Origin: Gordonia bronchialis DSM 43247
Lineage (GTDB): Bacteria; Actinomycetota; Actinomycetes; Mycobacteriales; Mycobacteriaceae
Direction of reading: 5' to 3'
NCBI RefSeq assembly: GCF_000024785.1
Contig: NC_013441.1
Location: 3,224,001-3,288,000 of the forward strand
DNA length: 64,000 nucleotides
Below, piece after piece: positions 28,106 through 37,052 of the stretch (its first letter is position 1; each line of letters starts with the position of its first letter). The position numbers and the translations under genes were made by a program. A model generated the notes under the pieces. It was not told where the DNA came from. It ran no database searches and worked only from the letters and a program-made list of their open reading frames with translations.

Positions 28106-28588
28106 TCACCGCGCTGCAGCGGCCGCGATCGCGTTCCACTTGCGGAGGTTGTGGCGCGCGTCGGTCAGCGCGTCATGCGCGTCGCGCGGCGACGGCGGCA
28201 GTGACGGACGTCCGGCCGCCTCCCAGTGCTGACGCAATTCGCGCGTGAAGCGCGGGATCTCGCGGGGCAGCGCCGTCATCGGACCCCACAGCTGGCAGAG
28301 CACCACGTGGTCGTAGGCACCGACCCACGCCCAGAGCTCCACGTCGTCGGCGGCGGTGAAGAACTCGTAGAGGTCGTCACGGATGCGGCGGCGGTCCCGC
28401 CACAGCGACGACGACGGCGACGGCAGCTTGGGCAGGACGTTGGCACGTACCCAGTCGCCGGCCCGGGCCGGGTCGAACTCGGTGGAGACCGCATAGTATT
28501 CCCGGCCGTCTTCGGCGACGACACCGATCGACACCAACTCGATTGTCGTACCGTCCTCGATAAACTCCGTGTCATAGAAGTACCGCAT
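28106..28588 (-). CDS. RNase AS-like 3'-5' exoribonuclease
   Basis: DEDD-superfamily exonuclease equivalent to Rv2179c (RNase AS), which degrades adenylate-rich RNA tails. The 160 aa show the DxE motif at the start (MRYFYDTEFIEDG, Asp6 and Glu8), a middle Asp (WVGAYDHVVLCQLWG) and the final His-Asp motif (DAHDALTDARHNLRKWN), together the four acidic metal ligands plus the general base. ATG at 28588 starts directly at the conserved sequence. It is expressed separately from aroG, 58 bp downstream. The length is typical. Confidence 0.9.
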   Translation of the reverse strand: MRYFYDTEFIEDGTTIELVSIGVVAEDGREYYAVSTEFDPARAGDWVRANVLPKLPSPSSSLWRDRRRIRDDLYEFFTAADDVELWAWVGAYDHVVLCQLWGPMTALPREIPRFTRELRQHWEAAGRPSLPPSPRDAHDALTDARHNLRKWNAIAAAAAR

Positions 28589-28668
28589 ACAGGTAAGTAT
28601 TCGTCACCACCCGCGGACGAGGTGCACATGAGGGTATCGGCACGGCCCCGCCGGGGTGGCGAGAGCTC

Positions 28669-30381
28669 ATGACAGACCCACCCCGGGGGCGCTCGGCGGC
28701 CATGCCGACGCCGCCGATGCCGCGCGGGTCGCTACGCTGGGATCTCGTGCGCTCCAGGTCTGTGCTGGCGACCGCGATCCTGGCGGCGTCCATCATCGTG
28801 CGTCTGCTGTGGGACACACTGACGGTCAACGGCCGAAACTTCGTGGACCTGCACGTCTACCGGGACGGCTCGGCCGGTCTCGCCGACGGTTCGCTGTATC
28901 TGTTCACCTACAGCGGTTCCACCGACTTCGCGCTCCCCTTCACCTACCCGCCCTTCGCGGCGGTGGTGCTGTACCCGCTCTCGCTGCTGCCGTGGGGACT
29001 CGTCGCCCTGCTGTGGGAACTGGCGACCTTCGCGGCCCTGTACGGCGGCGTCGTCCTCGCCCTGCGGCTGTGCGGTCGCCGATCCGGCGCATACACACTT
29101 GCGGCGGTGTGGTCGGCGATCGCGATCTGGTGCGAGCCGGTTCGGGTGACCCTGGACTACGGCCAGATCAACGTGTACCTGATGTTCGCCACCCTGCTCG
29201 CGGTGTCGTGGGCCCGCAGCCGACGCGGCCAGCTCGCCGGTGGTGCACTCATCGGCCTGATCGCCGGGATCAAGCTGACGCCGGCCATCACCGGGCTCTG
29301 GTATCTGGCGGTGCGCAAACCACTCGGTGCGGTGGCGGCCGCGCTCGCCTTCGGCGCCACCATCCTGGGCTGCCTCATCTTCTTCCCGGAGGTCACCCGG
29401 ACCTACTACGGTTCGCTGATCGGTGACGCCGACCGGATCGGCCCGGTGGCCCGCGTCATCAACCAGAGTCTGCGCGGGGCGCTCTCCCGGATCGCCGGAC
29501 ACGACATCGGCAGCTCATGGCTCTGGCTGGCAGCGGTCGCCGTCGCAGTGGTGTTCGCCGTCGCCACCTGGCGCGCGGTCCGCGACGACGCCTTCGGCGT
29601 CCTGATGGTCGTCCAGCTCCTCGGACTCCTGGTGTCGCCGATCTCGTGGGTCCATCACTGGGTGTGGCTGCTGCCGCTGGCCATCTGGCTAGTCCACGGC
29701 AACGGGGCACGCCGCACGGGGGCTCGAGTGCTGCTCGGACTGTGGGTCGTGGTCGCGGCCGCCGGAATTCCCTGGATTCTCAAGATGATCGAGCAGTCCC
29801 GGTACGAGCTGGCCCCGGCGGCGACCGCGATCCTGGGCACCGCGTGGTCGGTGCTGGCGCTGGCCACCCTCGCCTGGATCGCCCTCGCGCCGACCACGCG
29901 CCGACGCACCGAGGTGGTCGCGGCCGCCATCATCGACGACGGGCGGCTGTTGCTGGCCCAGCGATCCAAACCCACCGATCTCGCCGGTAAGTGGGAGCTG
30001 CCCGGCGGGCGTGTGGAAGCGGGTGAGACCGCGCACGAGGCCGTCCGCCGCGAGATCCGCGAGGAACTCGGCGTCGACGTCGAACCACTTCAGCGGGTGG
30101 GCGGCGAGGTGCCGCTGCGCGACGACCTGGTGCTGCGTGCCTACGCGGCGCGGCTGACCGCCGGGACGCCGCGCGCCCTCGAGCATCTGGATCTGCGGTG
30201 GATGTCGGCCGACGACCTGCGGACCGTGGACCTCGACGACGTGGTCCCGGCCGACCGGGAATGGCTGCCCACGCTCATCGGGATGCTCGCCACGTCAGGC
30301 GTCGAACCGGATGGGCCGGAACCACGGGCCAACGGCACCGTCGGCTCGCCCACGGTCGACGAGCCGCATTCGGCCGGCTGA
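28669..30381 (+). CDS. GT87 mannosyltransferase fused to a C-terminal Nudix hydrolase
   Basis: A single 570-aa frame joins two domains. Residues about 25-410 form a GT-C/GT87 (DUF2029) polytopic polyprenyl-phosphomannose-dependent mannosyltransferase, with the first loop NFVDLHVYRDGSAGLADGS and a WCEPVRVTLDYGQINVYLM segment. It sits where Rv2181 (alpha-1,2-mannosyltransferase acting on lipomannan/LAM) lies. Residues about 415-540 form a MutT-type Nudix domain with a complete Nudix box (446-468: GRVEAGETAHEAVRREIREE plus LG). No stop or frameshift separates them. The Nudix part follows the last membrane helix and should be cytosolic. The start could be Met12 or Met17. Confidence 0.85.
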   Translation: MTDPPRGRSAAMPTPPMPRGSLRWDLVRSRSVLATAILAASIIVRLLWDTLTVNGRNFVDLHVYRDGSAGLADGSLYLFTYSGSTDFALPFTYPPFAAVVLYPLSLLPWGLVALLWELATFAALYGGVVLALRLCGRRSGAYTLAAVWSAIAIWCEPVRVTLDYGQINVYLMFATLLAVSWARSRRGQLAGGALIGLIAGIKLTPAITGLWYLAVRKPLGAVAAALAFGATILGCLIFFPEVTRTYYGSLIGDADRIGPVARVINQSLRGALSRIAGHDIGSSWLWLAAVAVAVVFAVATWRAVRDDAFGVLMVVQLLGLLVSPISWVHHWVWLLPLAIWLVHGNGARRTGARVLLGLWVVVAAAGIPWILKMIEQSRYELAPAATAILGTAWSVLALATLAWIALAPTTRRRTEVVAAAIIDDGRLLLAQRSKPTDLAGKWELPGGRVEAGETAHEAVRREIREELGVDVEPLQRVGGEVPLRDDLVLRAYAARLTAGTPRALEHLDLRWMSADDLRTVDLDDVVPADREWLPTLIGMLATSGVEPDGPEPRANGTVGSPTVDEPHSAG

Positions 30382-30415
30382 ACCGCCCTGCACGAGCCCG
30401 ATCGGACGTGCCGGT

Positions 30416-31126
30416 TCAGGCTGCCGAGGCCGAGGGCGGTTGCGCCGCAGGCTTGTTCTTGTCCTTGAGCGAGGCGGCGTAGATGTCGACGTACTGCTGA
30501 CCGGTCAGCTGCATCAGTTCGTACATGATCTCGTCGGTCACGGCCCGCTCGATGAAGCGGTTGCCCTGCATGCCCTCGTAGCGGGCGAAGTCGAGCGGCT
30601 TGCCGACCTTGACCGTCACCTTCGCCGGGCGGGGCAGCACGCTGCCGGGCGGGTTGAACTTGTTGGTTCCGATCATCGCGACCGGAATGACCGGCACCCC
30701 GGTGTCCAGCGCGATCCGCGCGAGGCCGGTCTTGCCCTTGAACAGTCGACCGTCGGGTGAGCGGGTGCCCTCGGGGTACATCCCCATCAGCTCACCCTTC
30801 TCGAGTTGCCGGCGCGCCGAGATCAACGCCCCCTCGGCGGCCTGCGCGCCGGAACGGTCGATGGGGATCTGTCCGACGGCGGTGAAGAACCATTTCTGGA
30901 ACCGGCCCTTGAGCCCGGTACCGGTGAAGTACTCGGACTTGGCCAGGAAGTAGATCCGCCGGTTGACCATCAGCGGCAGGAAGAAGCTGTCCATCACCGC
31001 GAGATGGTTGCTCGCCAGGATGGCCGGTCCACGGTCCGGGATGTTCTCCAGGCCTTCGATGCGCGGCCTGCCGAGCACTCTGAGCAGCGGACCGAGAAAC
31101 ACGTACTTGAACGCCCAGTACCACAT
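30416..31126 (-). CDS. Lysophospholipid (1-acyl-glycerol-3-phosphate type) acyltransferase
   Basis: PlsC-family membrane-associated acyltransferase (Rv2182c equivalent), expected to acylate lysophosphatidic acid or a related lysolipid. The 236 aa contain the catalytic NHLAVMDS motif (HX4D, about residues 41-46), the second motif region around FFTAVGQIPIDRSG, the substrate motif YPEGTRSPDG (EGTR) and VIPVAMIG. The ATG at 31126 has an AGGGAGA site. It is convergent with the GT87-Nudix gene and follows the ROK operon on the same strand. Length is normal. The true acyl acceptor cannot be read from the sequence. Confidence 0.87.
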   Translation of the reverse strand: MWYWAFKYVFLGPLLRVLGRPRIEGLENIPDRGPAILASNHLAVMDSFFLPLMVNRRIYFLAKSEYFTGTGLKGRFQKWFFTAVGQIPIDRSGAQAAEGALISARRQLEKGELMGMYPEGTRSPDGRLFKGKTGLARIALDTGVPVIPVAMIGTNKFNPPGSVLPRPAKVTVKVGKPLDFARYEGMQGNRFIERAVTDEIMYELMQLTGQQYVDIYAASLKDKNKPAAQPPSASAA

Positions 31127-31209
31127 CGCAACTCTCCCTCACCGCTTCGCACCGCTACGCCGAAGTGACCATACCCGCACGAAACTCTACCCACCCGGCG
31201 TGGTGTTCG

Positions 31210-32274
31210 TCAGGGGTTGACCGTCCCCGCGGCGGCGTCGGGCACCCTCTCCGACACCGGTTGCGGTGCCGGTCGAGTCTGTTGGCGCACAAGATCATCC
31301 GGGTCGGCCGCGGCGGCGAGTCGGGCGTGCAGACCCTGCCGGGCGACTTCGGCGGCCCCGACCACACCGGCCGACTCGCCGAGTTGCGTGCCGCGGATCC
31401 GGGCCAGCTGCCGGTGGCCGGCACCGGTGACCAGCCGGGCGTAGTGTTCGCGTGCCTCGTCGAGGAACAACCCCGACGCGGCGCCCACACCGCCGGCGAG
31501 GACGATCAGGTCCGGGTCGAAGATGTCGGCGATCATCGCGAGTCCCGCGCCCAGCGAGGCGGCGAACTGGGCGAAGGCGGCGAGCGCCACCGCATCCCCG
31601 TCGGCCGCCGCGCCGGCCACCCGACGCCCGGTCAACGATCCCGGGTCGGCTGCGACGTCGGCGGCCAGCTGGCTGCGGCCCCAGTTGCCGTCGGCGAGGA
31701 GTTCGACGACCGTGTCCACCAGGGCGGTGCCACTGCAGTAGCGCTCCCAGCAGCCACGTTTGCCGCAGGAGCACACCCGGCCGTCGGGAACGATGGTCAG
31801 ATGTCCCAGTTCCGGTGCGACACCGAAACTCCCGCGATAGATCTCGCCGTCGATGAGCAGTCCCGCGCCGATGCCGGTGCCGATCGCGAGCACCAGCGAG
31901 TTGTGGCCGCGGGCCGCGGCTCCGAACCGGTATTCGGCCACCGCCGCGGAGTTCGCGTCGTGTTCGGCGAAGACCGGGATACCGATCCGGCGGGTCATCT
32001 CCTCGGCGACCCGCGCCTCCCGCCACGGCAGATGCGGGGCGAACCGGATCATCTGCCGGTCGGGTGTCAGGAAACCGGCGATCGCGAGACCGACCGCCTT
32101 GGCCGCCCACCGGGAGGTGAGCTCACCGACCAGCCGGTCGAGGCAGTGTTCGAGGGCCTGGGCCGTGGGTGGGGTCGCCGCACGCAGGGTGTCGAGCATG
32201 ACGCCGTGGTCGTCGACGACCGAGGCGCGGACGCTGGTGCCGCCGATGTCGATCCCGATGGTCAACTCGCCCAT
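31210..32274 (-). CDS. ROK-family sugar kinase (probable glucokinase)
   Basis: ATP- or polyphosphate-dependent sugar kinase of the ROK family. The 354 aa carry the phosphate-1 motif IGIDIGGTSVRASVVD, the catalytic Asp in FAEHDANSAAV, the LAIGTGIGAGLLIDG segment and the zinc-binding ROK signature GRVCSCGKRGCWERYCSG (CxCGxxGCxE). Glucose is the commonest substrate of enzymes like this, but N-acetylmannosamine and others occur. Its ATG overlaps the preceding small gene by 1 nt (TGATG). I do not recall a ROK gene at this place in M. tuberculosis, so it may be an insertion. Confidence 0.85.
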   Translation of the reverse strand: MGELTIGIDIGGTSVRASVVDDHGVMLDTLRAATPPTAQALEHCLDRLVGELTSRWAAKAVGLAIAGFLTPDRQMIRFAPHLPWREARVAEEMTRRIGIPVFAEHDANSAAVAEYRFGAAARGHNSLVLAIGTGIGAGLLIDGEIYRGSFGVAPELGHLTIVPDGRVCSCGKRGCWERYCSGTALVDTVVELLADGNWGRSQLAADVAADPGSLTGRRVAGAAADGDAVALAAFAQFAASLGAGLAMIADIFDPDLIVLAGGVGAASGLFLDEAREHYARLVTGAGHRQLARIRGTQLGESAGVVGAAEVARQGLHARLAAAADPDDLVRQQTRPAPQPVSERVPDAAAGTVNP

Positions 32275-32804
32275 CAGTTCTCCTCTTCCGGGTGCGGTTG
32301 CGGCTGGGGGGTTCTCGTCGGCCCTGGGTTCCTCGTCCGCCCGTGATCGGTCGTCCCGGCCACGTCGATGCGCACCGCGATCGGCTCGTAGTGGCGGGGC
32401 GCGCCCGGATCTGCGGGCGTCGACCGCAGGGCCTTGGCGATGGCCTCGAGCACCGCGATGAGCGCGGCGATCAACCGGGCGAGCAGATCGCCGATCTCGG
32501 CCAGCAGCGTGGTGATCTCACCCGACACGTCGCCGAGCCCGTGCACCCCAGACGCTTCGCCCCCGGCAGGATCACAACCAGGCCCGTCGAAACCAGGGTT
32601 GCCGAAACCTGCGAACGCCGAGGTACCGAAGCCCCCTGCCTCGGACGATCCGTCCGCCGCGGGCCGACGCGTGCGGCCACCCCCGAACAGGGCGGCGAGC
32701 TGATCGATCTGGGCGGCCAGCCCGAGCAGCAGATCACGCACCGGGTCGCCGGCCGGCGGTCCGTCACGTCGACGGTCGCGTTCGTTCTCGTCGTCCGCGG
32801 TCAT
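32274..32804 (-). CDS. Conserved hypothetical protein, low complexity with a hydrophobic segment
   Basis: A 176-aa protein in the Rv2183c position; I do not recognise a functional family. It has a charged N-terminus (TADDENERDRRRDG), an amphipathic helix (DPVRDLLLGLAAQIDQLAAL), a Gly/Phe-rich middle, a strongly hydrophobic helix (about 98-125, ITTLLAEIGDLLARLIAALI) and a Pro/Arg tail ending in EEEN. The pattern suggests a small membrane-associated or scaffold protein. ATG at 32804 has a GAGGAGA site about 11 nt upstream. Its stop overlaps the ROK start, so the two are probably co-translated. Confidence 0.68.
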   Translation of the reverse strand: MTADDENERDRRRDGPPAGDPVRDLLLGLAAQIDQLAALFGGGRTRRPAADGSSEAGGFGTSAFAGFGNPGFDGPGCDPAGGEASGVHGLGDVSGEITTLLAEIGDLLARLIAALIAVLEAIAKALRSTPADPGAPRHYEPIAVRIDVAGTTDHGRTRNPGPTRTPQPQPHPEEEN

Positions 32805-32908
32805 CGCCGGGCACTCTCCTCGTCTGCCATGGGCACAGGTCAGAAACGGTACCCGGTGGCGCATCGGCGCGCACACACGTCCGCCGCACACGCCGATTCA
32901 GCCCGGCG

Positions 32909-34126
32909 TCACCGTTTCGGCCAGACCGACGGGTCGGGGACGAACCGGATCGCCAGGCGCGCCCCGTCCCACCCGGCGTCGACGACGGTGCATCGTCGCA
33001 GGACCGACGGCAACCGGATCGGATGCCGGAACCCCGACACCGTCACCAGCAGATCGTCGCCGCTGCGGCCGAGGGCCAGGGCGTCGGGGTCGGGCAGGCG
33101 CTGCGGCCACGACATCTCGTACACCGTCTCCGCACCGGAGCCCTCCACCGGTGTGACCACGGCGGCCGCCGATCCCTGCGGCTCCCCATGCGGGCCGGCC
33201 AGCGAGATCCCGAGCTTGCGCAGCCTGGCGAAGCGATCGATGGTCTCGGCGGACCGGGCGACCCGCACGGTCGTCGCCGTCGGACCCGACTCGGCCGCGC
33301 GCCGCGCGAGCGACGCCGCCACCTCGTCGAAGGTCGCCGACACCACGTCCTCCTCGGCAGCCGATCCGGTGCCCTCATTGATCATCACCGACGCCAACGG
33401 CAGGCCCATCACGTCCGCCTCCGCGAGCATCGGCAACGCGAGGCGCCGCGACCGGTCGTCGCCGCCGAGCACGAGATGCGTTGCCACCGAATGCGGATCG
33501 GTGATGAGTTCGGTGATGTCGGCGCAGTCCCGGTCGATGGCGTCCACCGCGGCGGTGAGGGTGGCCATCGCGGGACGTTCGGCTGCCGCGGCCAGCCGCC
33601 GGTGCCGTGGCCAGAAGCGGTTGAGGGCCTGGGTCAACACGGCACCCGCGCGTAGGAAGGCGAACGGATCGCCGCATCCCGAACAGTCGACGACGATGCG
33701 CTGCCACTCTCCGCTCACCGCCTCGTCGCGAATCCGGCGCAGCAGCAGGAAGTCGTCCACGCCGGGCAGCGCGGTCAGTTCGGCGGCGTCGATGCCGGCG
33801 ACGGTCCCCACACCGGGCAGCCCGACCTTCGAGCGTCGCACCGTCTCTCCGAGGATGTCGACGAAGGCCGACCACGTCCGTTCGGTGAGCGCGAGCCGGT
33901 CAAGCGTCAGCAGATGCAGGTACTTCGACACCGCGACGGGCTCGCCGGGCGCGCGGTACACCCCCGCCCACGATGCGACCGGCGAATGCCGGTCAACGGT
34001 GATCAGCAAGGTGTGCCGGGCGGCCCGGGTGACCGTGTCCCTGCTGTCGCGACGGGCGCTCGGTCGTTCCGCCGCACCGCCCGCCGCAACGACGGACACA
34101 CCGGAACCCCCGGGGCCGAGCACCAC
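32909..34126 (-). CDS. ArsA-family ATPase-like protein with degenerate P-loop
   Basis: Equivalent in position to Rv2184c, an ArsA/GET3-like protein. The 405 aa begin MVLGPGGSGVSVVAAGGA, where the family's deviant Walker A (GKGGVGKT/S) has lost both lysines, so ordinary ATP hydrolysis looks unlikely. Later segments fit the family: VVDCSGCGDPFAFLRA (switch-like DCxPTG region), VMINEGTGS and a C-terminal beta domain (GDDLLVTVSGFRHPIRLPS). Tandem GTG codons at 34126 and 34123 compete as start. It is downstream of two SRPBCC genes on the same strand with a 20-bp gap, suggesting one operon. Confidence 0.72.
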   Translation of the reverse strand: MVLGPGGSGVSVVAAGGAAERPSARRDSRDTVTRAARHTLLITVDRHSPVASWAGVYRAPGEPVAVSKYLHLLTLDRLALTERTWSAFVDILGETVRRSKVGLPGVGTVAGIDAAELTALPGVDDFLLLRRIRDEAVSGEWQRIVVDCSGCGDPFAFLRAGAVLTQALNRFWPRHRRLAAAAERPAMATLTAAVDAIDRDCADITELITDPHSVATHLVLGGDDRSRRLALPMLAEADVMGLPLASVMINEGTGSAAEEDVVSATFDEVAASLARRAAESGPTATTVRVARSAETIDRFARLRKLGISLAGPHGEPQGSAAAVVTPVEGSGAETVYEMSWPQRLPDPDALALGRSGDDLLVTVSGFRHPIRLPSVLRRCTVVDAGWDGARLAIRFVPDPSVWPKR

Positions 34127-34146
34127 ATGGATGGGTGTGAGATCGA

Positions 34147-34584
34147 TCAGCCTTCGACCCTCTTCTTGAGATCGTGCAGCGCGGCGTCCGTGATCGCCTT
34201 CTCCGCACGGCGTTTCAGCGCGCCGATCAGCGGTACGACGAGATCGACCATCAGCTCATAGGTCACCTTGGTCGATCCGGGCACCTGCTCGGTGAGCACG
34301 TATCGTCCCCGCTGGTCGCGCTGCAGATCACTGGACACCAGTCGCCACGAGACCTCCGTGCCCTTCGGATCCCATTCGTAGGCAAGGACATACGTGTCCT
34401 GCAGCACACCCGCGTCGAGGACGAAACGCACCTGGGAGGCCCGGCCCCGGGCGTCGGTCGCCAAGACCTCGACCTCTCGGGCGGCCGACACCCACTGCGG
34501 GTAGTTCTCGAAATCGGCGATCACGGCGAGGATGTCGGCCGCGTCGGCGTTGATGATGATGTCGCGCTCGGTGTGATCGGCCAT
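34147..34584 (-). CDS. SRPBCC (polyketide cyclase/START-like) family protein
   Basis: Small START-fold protein equivalent to Rv2185c; ligand unknown, presumably a hydrophobic molecule. The 145 aa start MADHTERDIIINADAADILA and contain the family pattern DFENYPQWVSAAREVEVLATDARG, then PGSTKVTYELMVDLVVP, and end in a helix (ALKRRAEKAITDAALHDLKKR). ATG at 34584 shares one nucleotide with the stop of the upstream SRPBCC gene (TGATG), implying translational coupling. It lies between a second START-like gene and the ArsA-like gene. Confidence 0.87.
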   Translation of the reverse strand: MADHTERDIIINADAADILAVIADFENYPQWVSAAREVEVLATDARGRASQVRFVLDAGVLQDTYVLAYEWDPKGTEVSWRLVSSDLQRDQRGRYVLTEQVPGSTKVTYELMVDLVVPLIGALKRRAEKAITDAALHDLKKRVEG

Positions 34585-34991
34585 CAGCCGGCCCCCACTG
34601 CGACGGCGGGTCCACCGACGATCCGGCCGGCCTCGAGTTCCTCTTTGACCGCGAACGACATCACCTTGCCGGCCACCCGTCGCCGCTTGTTCTGATCGGC
34701 GAGGGCGTCGGCGCGCGACCGCTCGTCGCCGGGCAGTGGCGTGATGGGTTCGGCGTGCAGAAAATAGTGGAGCACAAAGCCGTCGAGCACCGGCTCGCAC
34801 CAGATCTCCATCGTCCCCGTCAACGCTCCCCCGACTGTCCATCGCACGCCCACCGGGCCGCGATCCTCGGTGACGGTGAGCGATAGATCCGGCCACCATC
34901 GCCGCCACCGGCCCCGGTCGGTGATGACGTCGGCCACCGACGCCGGCGCGGCCGCCACGAACGTCGCATCGGCCACCTGAATACTCGTCAC
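34584..34991 (-). CDS. SRPBCC family protein (second copy)
   Basis: A second START-fold protein (135 aa), only distantly similar to its neighbour. It begins TSIQVADATFVAAAPASVADVITDRGRWRRWWPD and continues with VRWTVGGALTGTMEIWCEPVLDG and FVLHYFLHAEP, the latter typical of polyketide-cyclase-like members of mycobacteria. The GTG at 34991 starts at the domain edge; the open frame extends 14 codons upstream to an ATG at 35033. It heads the likely SRPBCC-SRPBCC-ArsA operon and is divergent from the acyl-CoA ligase gene. Confidence 0.8.
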   Translation of the reverse strand: MTSIQVADATFVAAAPASVADVITDRGRWRRWWPDLSLTVTEDRGPVGVRWTVGGALTGTMEIWCEPVLDGFVLHYFLHAEPITPLPGDERSRADALADQNKRRRVAGKVMSFAVKEELEAGRIVGGPAVAVGAG

Positions 34992-35200
34992 GACATTAGC
35001 TTCACATATGCACCGCGAGTGACGGTAGGGCACCCATCCGCCGAGGCCCGACGGCCGGGGCCGGTGGCCGGGCAGTTTCCGAGGTGGCAGAACACCGCGG
35101 ATTCGGCTTCTCGGACATCCCCGTCGAACGGATACGACGCGGGGATACGATCGATGACAACGACGATCGACAACATCGACACAGCGGAAGGTGCCGGCAG

Positions 35201-37024
35201 ATGACGAGGTCCGAGATCACGGCGTTCGACGTACCGGCGAAATTCACCATCGCCGACGACGAGAACTGCACCGGCATCATCTTCGACATCGCCGAGAAGA
35301 GTCCCGACCGCACGGTGTTCAGGCACAAGGTCGACGGCCGGTGGACCCCGGTCAGTGCCCGCGAGTCCGCCGACCGCATCGTCGCGATCGCCAAGGGTCT
35401 GATCGCGTCGGGCGTCAATCCCGGTGACCGCGTGGCACTTCTGTCCCGGACCCGCCTCGAGTGGACCCTGCTCGACTTCGCGATCTGGTCGGCGGGTGCG
35501 ATCACGGTTCCCATCTACGATTCCTCGTCGGCAGGCCAGATCGAGTGGATCATGCAGGACTCCGGTGCCACCGCGATCATCCTCGAGGACGACAACCATC
35601 GCGACGCGTTCCGGTCGATCCAGACGCTGCCCGAGTCGATCACGGTGTTCCAGATCGATCGGACCGACGGACCCAGCGCGATACCCCAGCTCATCGAAGC
35701 CGGTGCCGACCTCCACGACGACGAGGTCGCCAAGCGGCGCGCCACCGTCGGCTCGGCCGACCCGGCCACCCTCATCTACACCTCCGGCACCACCGGCCGG
35801 CCCAAGGGATGTGAGCTCACCCACGCCAACATGCTCTCCGAGGTGCGGGCCGTCCTCGAAGGCGACCTCCTCGACGAACTGCGCCGACGCCCCGAGAAGC
35901 GGCTGCTGATGTTCCTGCCCCTGGCGCATGTCCTGGCCCGCGCCATCACCCTGGTGGCCATCGAGGCCGGCGCCGAGGTCGGACACACCAGCGACACCGC
36001 CAATCTGGTTCCCGAGTTCGCCGCTTTCAAGCCGTCGCTGATCCTGTCGGTGCCGCGCGTCTTCGAGAAGGTCTACAACACCGCTCGCCAGGGTGCCCAC
36101 GACAGCGGCAAGGGCAAGATCTTCGACGCCGCCGCCGACACCGCGGTCGCGTTCTCGAAGGCCTCCGAGCGAGGCAGCGTCGGACTGGTGCTGAAGGCCA
36201 AACACGCCGTCTTCGACGCCCTGGTCTACAAGAAGCTGCGCACCGCTCTCGGCGGCGAATGCGCGATGGCCATCTCCGGCGGCGCCCCGCTGGGCGCACG
36301 TCTCGGGCACTTCTTCTCCGGCGTCGGCATCCCGGTGTACGAGGGTTACGGCCTGACCGAGACCACCGCCGCGTTCAGCGTCAACACCCCGGCGGCCAGC
36401 CGGATAGGTACGGTCGGGAAACCGTTGGCGGGCAACGCAGTTCGCATCGGCGACGATGGTGAGGTGCTGCTGCGCGGCGGGGTGGTGTTCCGCGAGTACT
36501 GGCGCAACCCCGAGGCCACCGCGGATGCGATCACCGATGGATGGTTCCACACCGGAGACCTGGGCACTGTGGACCGCGAGGGCTTCATCACCATCACCGG
36601 CCGCAAGAAGGAACTGATCGTCACCGCCGGCGGCAAGAACGTCTCCCCGGCCGGCCTCGAAGACGTGATCCGCGCCAGCGCACTGGTGTCGCAGGCCATG
36701 GTGGTCGGCGACCAGAAGCCGTTCATCGCCGCACTCATCACCATCGATCCGGAGGCGTTCCCGGCGTGGAAGGAGCGCAACGGCAAGCCCGCGTCGGCGA
36801 GTGTGTCCGACCTCGCCGACGACGCGGATCTGCGCGCCGAGGTGCAGGCCGCCATCGACGACGCCAACAAGACGGTGTCTCACGCCGAGGCGATCAAGAA
36901 GTTCCGCATCCTGCCCGACGACTTCACCGAGGAGACCGGTGAGATGACCCCCACCCTCAAGGTGAAGCGCAACGTGGTCACCGAGAAGTTCGCCGACGAC
37001 ATCGAGGCGATCTACCAGAAATAG
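35201..37024 (+). CDS. Long-chain fatty-acid--CoA ligase (FadD15-like)
   Basis: AMP-forming acyl-CoA synthetase (Rv2187, fadD15 equivalent) that activates long-chain fatty acids for lipid synthesis. The 607 aa contain the P-loop-like AMP motif (LIYTSGTTGRPKGCELTH), YEGYGLTETTA, the adenylate motif GWFHTGDLG and the hinge and catalytic region TGRKKELIVTAGGKNVSP, ending with the catalytic lysine region (TPTLKVKRNVV). ATG at 35201 has a GGAAGG site 9 nt away; the longer upstream frame crosses the intergenic region and is rejected. The neighbours act on envelope lipids. Confidence 0.93.
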   Translation: MTRSEITAFDVPAKFTIADDENCTGIIFDIAEKSPDRTVFRHKVDGRWTPVSARESADRIVAIAKGLIASGVNPGDRVALLSRTRLEWTLLDFAIWSAGAITVPIYDSSSAGQIEWIMQDSGATAIILEDDNHRDAFRSIQTLPESITVFQIDRTDGPSAIPQLIEAGADLHDDEVAKRRATVGSADPATLIYTSGTTGRPKGCELTHANMLSEVRAVLEGDLLDELRRRPEKRLLMFLPLAHVLARAITLVAIEAGAEVGHTSDTANLVPEFAAFKPSLILSVPRVFEKVYNTARQGAHDSGKGKIFDAAADTAVAFSKASERGSVGLVLKAKHAVFDALVYKKLRTALGGECAMAISGGAPLGARLGHFFSGVGIPVYEGYGLTETTAAFSVNTPAASRIGTVGKPLAGNAVRIGDDGEVLLRGGVVFREYWRNPEATADAITDGWFHTGDLGTVDREGFITITGRKKELIVTAGGKNVSPAGLEDVIRASALVSQAMVVGDQKPFIAALITIDPEAFPAWKERNGKPASASVSDLADDADLRAEVQAAIDDANKTVSHAEAIKKFRILPDDFTEETGEMTPTLKVKRNVVTEKFADDIEAIYQK

Positions 37025-37052
37025 GCGCGCCAAAAGTCGGAGGCCGCAGCGC

